Origin: Paenibacillus tepidiphilus
Lineage (GTDB): Bacteria > Bacillota > Bacilli > Paenibacillales > Paenibacillaceae
Length of the DNA stretch: 64,000 nucleotides
Reading direction: 5' to 3'
Assembly (NCBI RefSeq): GCF_008635795.1
Contig: NZ_VWRQ01000014.1
Span: 124,001 to 188,000 of the forward strand
The position numbers were made by a program, and so were the translations under genes. Each line of letters begins with the position of its first letter. The first letter of the stretch is position 1. Under the pieces are notes generated by a model. That model worked only from the letters and a program-made list of their open reading frames with translations. It was not told the DNA's origin and ran no database searches. Positions 58,390-64,000 of the stretch are shown here, piece by piece.

Positions 58390-59178
58390 ATGGAGAACGA
58401 AGCATTGCTGCAAGTGGAGAAATTGGCGCTGAAGAAGCAAAGGATTTACCGGCAGAGCATTTTTCGTTACATAGCCAGAGCGATGCTGGCCAGTATGTTT
58501 ATCGGCTTTGGCGTTATTGTAGCGTTCAAGACGGGCAACTTCTTTTATATGGAGCAGTCCCCGCTGACCTATCCGATGGCCGCCATTACCTTTGGCGCTG
58601 CCATTATCCTGATCTCCTACGGTGGGGGTGATTTGTTTACCGGGGATACCTTCTATTACACCTATGCCGCACTAAGACGGAAGATTAGGTGGCCCGAGGT
58701 GGCTAAAATGTGGGGTGTCAGCTATATCGGGAACATCCTTGGCGCGTCGGCGTTTGCTCTGCTGATCTTTCTGACGGGTCTCTTTTATGACTCCAGTGTC
58801 AACGGCTTCCTGCTGAATGTGGTCGCCCACAAAATGGAGGCCCCTGCCATGGAGCTGTTCTTCCGGGCGATTCTTTGTAACTGGCTCGTCTGCCTGGCCT
58901 TTTTCGTACCGATGTCGATGAAGGGCGACGGCGCCAAAATGTTTGCAATGATGCTGTTCGTCTTCTGCTTCTTTATCTCCGGCTATGAGCACAGCATCGC
59001 TAATATGTGTACCTTCGCTATTGCCCTGGTGCTGGATCATCCGGGAACGATATCCTGGGGCGGGGTCGTACACAATCTGGTGCCGGTGACGATCGGCAAT
59101 CTGATCGGCGGCGGCGTGCTGATGGGCGTAATGTATTACTATGTCAACAAGCCGTTTCTCGATGACGGGGAACATTGA
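58390..59178 (+). CDS. Formate/nitrite transporter (FNT) family channel
   Basis: 262 residues with six transmembrane helices. The family's interrupted helices are recognisable at GGGDLFTGDTFYY and GNILGA with NWLVCLAF, and at the end GNLIGGGVLMGVMYY. FNT pentamers pass formate, nitrite or hydrosulfide. GGAGGTCAT is just upstream of the start. The divergent rhodanese beyond the terminator hints at sulfur species (HS-), but the substrate cannot be set from sequence alone. Confidence 0.9.
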   Translation: MENEALLQVEKLALKKQRIYRQSIFRYIARAMLASMFIGFGVIVAFKTGNFFYMEQSPLTYPMAAITFGAAIILISYGGGDLFTGDTFYYTYAALRRKIRWPEVAKMWGVSYIGNILGASAFALLIFLTGLFYDSSVNGFLLNVVAHKMEAPAMELFFRAILCNWLVCLAFFVPMSMKGDGAKMFAMMLFVFCFFISGYEHSIANMCTFAIALVLDHPGTISWGGVVHNLVPVTIGNLIGGGVLMGVMYYYVNKPFLDDGEH

Positions 59179-59196
59179 GCCGGATGATAATGCGGT

Positions 59197-59226
59197 ATAC
59201 ACCGCGCCCGCAAGGGCGCGGTGTAT
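59197..59226. terminator. Bidirectional terminator between FNT and rhodanese genes
   Basis: ATACACCGCGCCC pairs perfectly with GGGCGCGGTGTAT around a GCAA tetraloop, between convergent genes. Confidence 0.85.
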
Positions 59227-59256
59227 TTGCGCTTACGCCGAACGCTGGGGCTGCGT

Positions 59257-59709
59257 CTAAGGCATGCTCCAGTACAGCGGCGCCGCTTCGCGCAGCGTGC
59301 CTTCCAGGGCGCCGCCTTCCCTGCGCCAGTACTCGATGCCGCCCAGCATCTCCTTCACGGGATAGCCTTGGGCGGCCAGTCTGGCCGCCGCTTTGCTGGC
59401 GCCGTTACAGGCGGGCCCCCAGCAGTACAGGATCAGTACGGTGCCGGGCGTAAGTATCTCCGGAGGGGCGCTGCCGTCGCGTATCCGGCCGGAGGGCAGC
59501 GAGAGCGCACCGGGCAGGTGTGCTTCCTCATAGGCACGGGTATCACGTACGTCCACAAGCAGGAAGCCCCGGAGGCCGGCCTGCAGATCATAGGCTACAT
59601 CGGCCACATCGGTTTCGTAAGCGCCTTTGGCTGCGAAGTAGGCTGCCGCATCGGCTGGCGCAGCAGCGGGCACCGACAACACTTGCGATTTCGGTTGGTT
59701 CTTCATCAA
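59257..59709 (-). CDS. Rhodanese-like sulfurtransferase
   Basis: 150 residues, one rhodanese domain: FLLVDVRDTRAYEEAHLPGALSLP, then the active loop YCWGPACNGASKAA with the catalytic Cys, and GGIEYWRREG at the end. Such proteins carry persulfide sulfur between thiols in the cytoplasm. Its start is ATG 59709 or 59706. It is divergent from a LysR regulator and therefore a probable target of it. Confidence 0.88.
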   Translation of the reverse strand: MMKNQPKSQVLSVPAAAPADAAAYFAAKGAYETDVADVAYDLQAGLRGFLLVDVRDTRAYEEAHLPGALSLPSGRIRDGSAPPEILTPGTVLILYCWGPACNGASKAAARLAAQGYPVKEMLGGIEYWRREGGALEGTLREAAPLYWSMP

Positions 59710-59799
59710 TACTCCTCCTTGGATAGCTGGAATGATTTCGGTTGGTATCAGTATAAAGCAACGGTATAATTACAGTTATCTATAGTTGTTAATACTAAA

Positions 59800-59816
59800 T
59801 ATCGAAATTTTTGATA
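59800..59816. promoter_or_regulatory. Candidate LysR-type operator
   Basis: TATC-N9-GATA forms an AT-rich dyad between the divergent rhodanese and LysR genes, 17 bp before the LysR start, where LysR proteins normally bind. Confidence 0.45.
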
Positions 59817-59832
59817 ATTCAGGGGGGCGGCT

Positions 59833-60705
59833 ATGGAACTGACTTATTTGAAGACCTTTTGTGAGGTGGTCGCCTGCGGCAGTTATACGAAAGCGGCGGA
59901 ACGGCTGGGATATTCCCAATCCAGCGTCACCGCGCAGATTGCCAGGCTGGAGGAGATGTACGGGGCGGTGCTGCTGGAGCGTTCGGGCCGCGGAATGAAC
60001 GCTACCTTTGCCGGAAAGAGCCTGCTGCCTTATGCCCGGCAGATGCTGGCGCTCAGCGAAGAGGCGAAGGCGGTCGTGTCCGGCGGTGAGCAGGGAATAC
60101 TGAACGTCGGCTCCATCGAGACGCTGGCCGCTTATTATCTGCCCCACCGGCTGCATCGTTACAGGCAACGGTATCCCGGGATGCAGCTGAAGGTAACGCC
60201 CGGCTCCGAGACGGAGATTATCGCGGCGGTAAAGAGTAAATCCGCCGATTTCGGGCTGATTTTTGACTGCGCGTATGAAGCGGAGGAGCTGGCGGTGCGG
60301 CAGCTGCGGGCGGAGCCGCTGCTTGTCGTGCTGCACCCGGAGCATCCTTTGGCGCAGCGTCCAGACATTCCGGCGGCGCTTCTGGCAGGGGAGCCGCTGG
60401 TGCTGACAGAGGAGACCTGCACCTACCGGAGACTGCTGATTCAGGAGCTGAAGACATCCGGCATCGCTCCCCGGATCGAGATGGAATTCGGCAATCTGGA
60501 GGGCATCAAGCAGGCGGTAAAACACCGTTGGGGCACGGCCTTCCTGCCCCGGTATGCGGTGGAGGAGGAGCTGCTAAGCGGCAGCCTGACCGGCATACCG
60601 TTCGCCGGCGGGCAGGATAAGTTCTTCATCCAGCTGATTTACCGCAAGGAACGCAAGCTCTCCCGCGCGTTTCTTGCCTTCGTCGCAGAGATGCTGGAGG
60701 CGTAG
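59833..60705 (+). CDS. LysR-family transcriptional regulator
   Basis: 290 residues. The N-terminal winged HTH (YLKTFCEVVACGSYTKAAERLGYSQSSVTAQIARLE) precedes a substrate-binding effector domain (about 90-288). It is transcribed away from the rhodanese gene across a 123-bp intergenic region with a dyad, the classic LysR arrangement of self-repression and activation of the divergent target. The effector is unknown. Confidence 0.92.
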   Translation: MELTYLKTFCEVVACGSYTKAAERLGYSQSSVTAQIARLEEMYGAVLLERSGRGMNATFAGKSLLPYARQMLALSEEAKAVVSGGEQGILNVGSIETLAAYYLPHRLHRYRQRYPGMQLKVTPGSETEIIAAVKSKSADFGLIFDCAYEAEELAVRQLRAEPLLVVLHPEHPLAQRPDIPAALLAGEPLVLTEETCTYRRLLIQELKTSGIAPRIEMEFGNLEGIKQAVKHRWGTAFLPRYAVEEELLSGSLTGIPFAGGQDKFFIQLIYRKERKLSRAFLAFVAEMLEA

Positions 60706-60764
60706 CAGCGCGTAGCGTTAATCGCGCCTCATGGGTGCACTGCTTTATGTACCCGTATAATTAA

Positions 60765-60805
60765 GGGAAGCCCCATCAGCCAATCCAAGGCTGATGGGGC
60801 TTCCC
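60765..60805. terminator. Bidirectional terminator between LysR and TPM genes
   Basis: GGGAAGCCCCATCAGCC pairs perfectly with GGCTGATGGGGCTTCCC, a 17-bp stem with a 7-base loop. Confidence 0.9.
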
Positions 60806-60837
60806 CTTTGTATAGATGTATGCTGGCAGCTAAACGG

Positions 60838-63204
60838 CTACCATTTGGAGCCGCCGGAATTGCGGCCGGACCTGCCTCCGCCGCCCCAGGAGGACCCGCC
60901 GGAGGAACGCCCGCCGCCCCAGGAAGAACCGCCGGAGGAGCGTCCGCCCCCGCCGGGCCGGCCACCCCCGCCGAAGCCGCCTCCGCCGAAGCCGCCAGGC
61001 CCGCCGCCGGAATTGCGGCGGCGCGCTGCTTCGCGCCGCTGCTGCTCGCGCAGCATCGCCAGCTGCGCCTGTCGTTCGGCTTCTTCCTTCTGGCGGATCA
61101 GCCGGGCGGCTTGCTCTGCGAAGGAGGATGTCTGCGCACTGAAGGAGCGCGCGATACCCTCCAGCTCATCCAGATTGTAGGGGAGAGCGTCCAGCCGCTG
61201 CTCAAGCTGGGCATACTCCGGCAGAGCGGTCAGCTCGAAGCGGCCGGCACCTGCCAGGCCTCTGCTGTGAAGCAGCTGCTGCGCCGAATATACCTGTTCC
61301 TGCCCTTCGGCGAACAGGCGCTTTACCCGCTGCAGACGATCCTCCAGGCCGTCCAATGCTCCGGCCGCCTCATCGAACTGCCGGGAAGCGTCCTCCTGGA
61401 GCGTCAACAGCCGGTCGAGTCCGCTGCGCGCCTTCTCGTATTCGCCCCGCTCGTCGGCGGTCCACGCCTCAAGCTGCGGCACTTCGCCCGCGCCTTGGCG
61501 CAGCGCGGCCTCTACGGCTTCGAGCTTCGCCTGCAGCGGGCTCAAATGCGCTGCCGCGAAGCGGCCGGAGGCAGCGTCCAGCCGGCCCTGCAGGCTGCTG
61601 CGGCGCGCTTGGAGCGTGCTCCAGGCCGCGCGGACCGTCTCCAGATCGCGCCGGTTGCTCTGGCGGATCTGGGCCTGCCGCTCGGCCAGCGCCACGGCTT
61701 CCGCCAGCAGGGCGTCTGCCCGCGCAGCGGTGCCGCGCACTTCATCCATGTCGCCGCTGCGCAGCGGCGCCTGCAGACTGTCCGCCGCGGCACGGGCCTG
61801 CTCCAGCAGCCCGTATGGATCGGCTTTCATATTGTGCAGGGAATGCTGCGCAATGATGCCGGCGATCTTGTTGCGGGCGGCCTCCAGGACGCCCGGAAAG
61901 GCGGTAAGCTTGTCGGCGTAAGGCTCGACATCGCGCAGATCCTGCTCAATCCGCTCCTGAAGCTCCTGTGCCTCTGCGGTGATCTCCTGCGCGGCAATCG
62001 GGTCGAAGAGCTCCAATTGATCCGCCTTGGCCGTTTCTGCGGCCAGCTCCTGCAGATCCTCGGCAATTTCCTGCAGCTCATAGCCGGTTTCTTTCACCGC
62101 GCTTTGCAGCTGGCTGTCCAGCTCAGGAGCATCCTCCTTGAGCTCGGTAATCCGCTGCTTGACATTCCGGTCGGCTTCGCTGATGACGGTGATTTGCCGC
62201 TCCTCCTCTTCAATCCGGGAGCGGTGCCCGCTCTCCGTCTGCTCAAGCTGGGCAATGGCTGCCTTCAGCGCGCCGAGCTGGAAGAGCTGCGGCCGGACGG
62301 CTTGTCCCTGCAGGGCGGAGATCTCCACGAGCTGCGCGGACAGCCGCCCGGAAATCTGCTCCACCAGCTTGCCGGTTTCGCCCTGGACGATGCCCTGGAA
62401 CGGCTGCAGCGATTCCAGGGCCCGGTTGGCACGGACCAGCAGGTCGGCCAGCTGCTCCTGCCGGACGGCGAGCTGCTTGCGGCGGCGCAGGCCGGTAAGC
62501 AGCACGTACAGCACGGCGCCGGCCACGAGGACGCCGGCTGCAACAGCCAACAGCGGCAGTGCAGAGCCGCTGCCGCTGGCAGGCCGGCTTGGGGCGGTGT
62601 TCACCGTCCCGGCGCCCGGAGCGCCGGAAGTGCCGCTGCCCGGAGCGCCGGAAGTGCCGCTGCCCGGAGCGCCGGAAGTGCCGCCGCCCGGAGCGCCGGA
62701 TGTGCCGCCGCTAAGCGTCTGGAGCTTCTCCATGACCGCAGCGATGCCTCCGGCGAAATCTCCCTCCCGGGCATAGGGAATGAAGTAGGTATCGAGCAGC
62801 CTGGTAATAGCGGCGCTTCCGGCGGTACCGCCGTCTGCCCGCGCCCAGCTGTCGATTCCGGCCTGCAGGCCGGAATTGTCGAAATTCAGTTCGACCGAGT
62901 TGTCGCCGGCTGAAATCAGCAGCAGTACATCCCGCATGGTAAGATTCCATGCTTCGGCGGCCGCGCCGGCATAATCGGCCGGATCGCTGCCGTCCAGGCT
63001 GTCGACGGTAAGCACATAAACCGTATATCGCTCCCCGGCGGCAGCGGACTCAAGCGCCGCTCTTTCCTGGGAGGAGAGCATCCCGGCGCTATCGGTAATC
63101 AATCCTTGCTGTGCTGGAAAGCCCGCGGCATGTACCGCAGGGAGCCATAGCAGACTGAGGAACAGAAACAGGGTGAAGGCTCTTTTCAAAGTGTCACGCT
63201 CCAA
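60838..63204 (-). CDS. TPM-domain membrane protein with long coiled coil and Gly-rich tail
   Basis: 788 residues. A signal peptide (to about 27) precedes a TPM domain (about 30-165: GLITDSAGMLSSQERAAL, VLLLISAGDNSVELNF). Four tandem GTSGAPGS units and a Pro/Ser linker lead to one transmembrane helix (about 218-240). About 450 residues of coiled coil rich in Gln, Glu and Arg follow, then a tail of Gly/Ser/Arg/Trp (GGGGFGGGG, SSGGSSWGGG). TPM proteins share a fold with phosphatase-like repair factors but have varied roles. The layout suggests an extracytoplasmic sensor domain and a long cytoplasmic scaffold. Confidence 0.85.
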   Translation of the reverse strand: MERDTLKRAFTLFLFLSLLWLPAVHAAGFPAQQGLITDSAGMLSSQERAALESAAAGERYTVYVLTVDSLDGSDPADYAGAAAEAWNLTMRDVLLLISAGDNSVELNFDNSGLQAGIDSWARADGGTAGSAAITRLLDTYFIPYAREGDFAGGIAAVMEKLQTLSGGTSGAPGGGTSGAPGSGTSGAPGSGTSGAPGAGTVNTAPSRPASGSGSALPLLAVAAGVLVAGAVLYVLLTGLRRRKQLAVRQEQLADLLVRANRALESLQPFQGIVQGETGKLVEQISGRLSAQLVEISALQGQAVRPQLFQLGALKAAIAQLEQTESGHRSRIEEEERQITVISEADRNVKQRITELKEDAPELDSQLQSAVKETGYELQEIAEDLQELAAETAKADQLELFDPIAAQEITAEAQELQERIEQDLRDVEPYADKLTAFPGVLEAARNKIAGIIAQHSLHNMKADPYGLLEQARAAADSLQAPLRSGDMDEVRGTAARADALLAEAVALAERQAQIRQSNRRDLETVRAAWSTLQARRSSLQGRLDAASGRFAAAHLSPLQAKLEAVEAALRQGAGEVPQLEAWTADERGEYEKARSGLDRLLTLQEDASRQFDEAAGALDGLEDRLQRVKRLFAEGQEQVYSAQQLLHSRGLAGAGRFELTALPEYAQLEQRLDALPYNLDELEGIARSFSAQTSSFAEQAARLIRQKEEAERQAQLAMLREQQRREAARRRNSGGGPGGFGGGGFGGGGRPGGGGRSSGGSSWGGGRSSGGSSWGGGGRSGRNSGGSKW
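62615..62710 (-). repeat. 24-bp tandem repeat, four units
   Basis: Four consecutive 24-bp units encode the octapeptide GTSGAPGS (with G and A variants) in the TPM protein linker; the outer copies carry single-base changes. Confidence 0.85.
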
Positions 63205-63400
63205 TCTTGGGTTTGCCCGGAATCCGGACGGGACCGATATGTTCTGATTGTCTCTTCTTGTACTATACCATTAAACCTGTCCAGATCCGAAAACGCAGGC
63301 CCTGTACCCGGTCAATCGCCAAATACCGCGGTAGCGCAGAGCCTTCGCATGAATAACGGATCAGATGCTTTGCGGGGCACATGATTGTTTAGAGCAAAAA

Positions 63401-63433
63401 AGCCGCATCCCCAGTCAGGGAATACGGCTTAGT
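63401..63433 (-). terminator. Terminator of the 47-residue Fur-box gene
   Basis: On the - strand AGCCG-TA-TTCCC pairs with GGGGA-TG-CGGCT, followed by six T. Confidence 0.75.
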
Positions 63434-63457
63434 GATGAAGCAGTCTGTATATTACAA

Positions 63458-63601
63458 TTAGCGCGGTTGCAGGCAGAGAATGTATTGCAGGCGCGATTTA
63501 ATTTCTTTTTGCCATTTCAGATCTCCAATTTTTACAGCGAGATTGAGTAGATCCAGATAATCGTCAACCTGCAGCGCGGTACGGGTAGTGGCCGGGTTCA
63601 T
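63458..63601 (-). CDS. 47-residue protein behind a Fur box
   Basis: Small soluble protein beginning MNPATTRTALQVDDY, with a helical body (YLDLLNLAVKIGDLKW, then QKEIKSRLQYIL) and one Cys near the end. AAAGGAGA lies 8 bases before ATG 63601, and a near-perfect Fur operator stands immediately upstream, so it should be made under iron limitation. It is not the FbpA/B family by sequence. By analogy with small Fur-controlled proteins it might help regulatory RNA or spare iron; this is speculation. Confidence 0.65.
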   Translation of the reverse strand: MNPATTRTALQVDDYLDLLNLAVKIGDLKWQKEIKSRLQYILCLQPR

Positions 63602-63624
63602 GGTTGTTCAGTCTCCTTTAACTC

Positions 63625-63643
63625 AATAATGATAATCATTATC
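63625..63643. promoter_or_regulatory. Fur box
   Basis: AATAATGATAATCATTATC matches the 19-bp Fur consensus GATAATGATAATCATTATC at 18 of 19 positions. It lies between the - strand small gene and the + strand solute-binding gene and overlaps the expected promoter of the former. Confidence 0.85.
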
Positions 63644-63857
63644 AGCGGTAATCGTTAATGTTATTATCCACATTTTATAGGTAAAATGCAAGAGATAAAT
63701 AAAGATTCTTACTTTTTTTCTTTCTTGCAAAACCGGGAGAGTTCTACATTTTGCCGCAATTACCGGGAGGGTAAGCAGGAACCTTACCATATTTTGTCGA
63801 ATTAAGCTGTGAAACATGCTCATAGCCGATTTTTTGCAGAGAAAAAGGAGAATTACA

Positions 63858-64000
63858 ATGAAGCGGTGTAAACTGTTGCTTCTGATTGGTGTTATCTCTA
63901 TGCTTGCGTCTCCTGCTGCAGCTTATGCCGAGAGACAGGAGGTCAAGTACCAGGCAGAGCTGGACTATCCGCCATATAAGTATATGCTGAACGGATATCT
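63858..64000 (+). CDS. Secreted solute-binding-domain protein, N-terminal fragment (3' end outside window)
   Basis: Starts at ATG 63858 behind AAAAAGGAG. A signal peptide (about 1-24, ending AYA) is followed by AELDYPPYKYMLNGYL, the typical opening of SBP_bac_3 domains. In Gram-positives this opening with D-Y-P-P-Y is often found in sensor kinases or cyclases as an extracellular domain; the visible 47 codons do not tell which. Confidence 0.65.
   Translation, partial: MKRCKLLLLIGVISMLASPAAAYAERQEVKYQAELDYPPYKYMLNGY

Noticed and set aside
62615..62710. CRISPR-like array
   Set aside because: The 24-bp units are directly adjacent with no spacers and encode an in-frame octapeptide repeat.
60808..62913. 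701-codon open frame on the + strand
   Set aside because: It is antisense to the TPM-domain gene, has low-complexity composition, no ribosome site and no recognisable domain. It arises from the high GC content and codon bias of the true gene.

Overview
The window looks like a chromosomal segment of a Paenibacillus-type spore-forming Firmicute. Pointers are strong AAGGAGG-type ribosome binding sites with ATG/TTG/GTG starts, a Spo0E-family phosphatase, an SLH-domain S-layer protein, paired PadR/HAAS modules, many multi-PAS and sensor proteins, and a GC-rich core interrupted by visibly AT-richer islands. No rRNA, tRNA or CRISPR was seen. The first gene (AI-2E transporter) and the last gene (secreted solute-binding protein) are cut by the window edges.

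Region 1 (about 0.9-14.9 kb) is an organosulfur locus with two SsuABC-type importers. The first (1129-3790) is followed by a cytoplasmic alkylsulfatase-like metallo-beta-lactamase. The second (12166-14887) follows a MarR regulator and an arylsulfotransferase-family protein. Each unit has its own promoter and a structured leader ending in a terminator-like hairpin. Between them sit a small secreted protein, an OmpR/histidine kinase pair and a beta-propeller lipoprotein.

Region 2 (15-34.2 kb) is mostly chromosomal core: a UvrD-like helicase with a C-terminal zinc finger, a Cof-type HAD phosphatase, DUF445, a NifI1-like PII protein, a GT4 glycosyltransferase, a secreted coiled-coil protein, a six-PAS hybrid kinase coupled to a C39-like protein, a type I pullulanase, two PadR/HAAS membrane modules and an orphan GltD.

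Region 3 (34.3-50.5 kb) is accessory. It holds a three-gene island (sce7726 with a PD-(D/E)XK signature, sce7725, and a RES-domain protein) that could be a defence or toxin system. Next come YfcE, a short Spo0E protein, and three tandem paralogous HTH-TPR (RRNPP-type) regulators with one secreted pro-peptide gene, which looks like peptide quorum sensing. The agmatine-to-putrescine genes aguA-aguB follow. They were duplicated: a decayed aguA 5' end, unrelated secreted proteins, a nonsense-mutated ISL3 transposase, an aguA 3' end and a second complete aguB lie downstream.

Region 4 (50.6-64 kb) carries a polar amino-acid ABC importer, TerC and TelA-like proteins, an SLH protein with repeated C-terminal modules, an FNT channel, a rhodanese divergent from a LysR regulator, a large TPM-domain protein, and a 47-residue gene behind a near-perfect Fur box.
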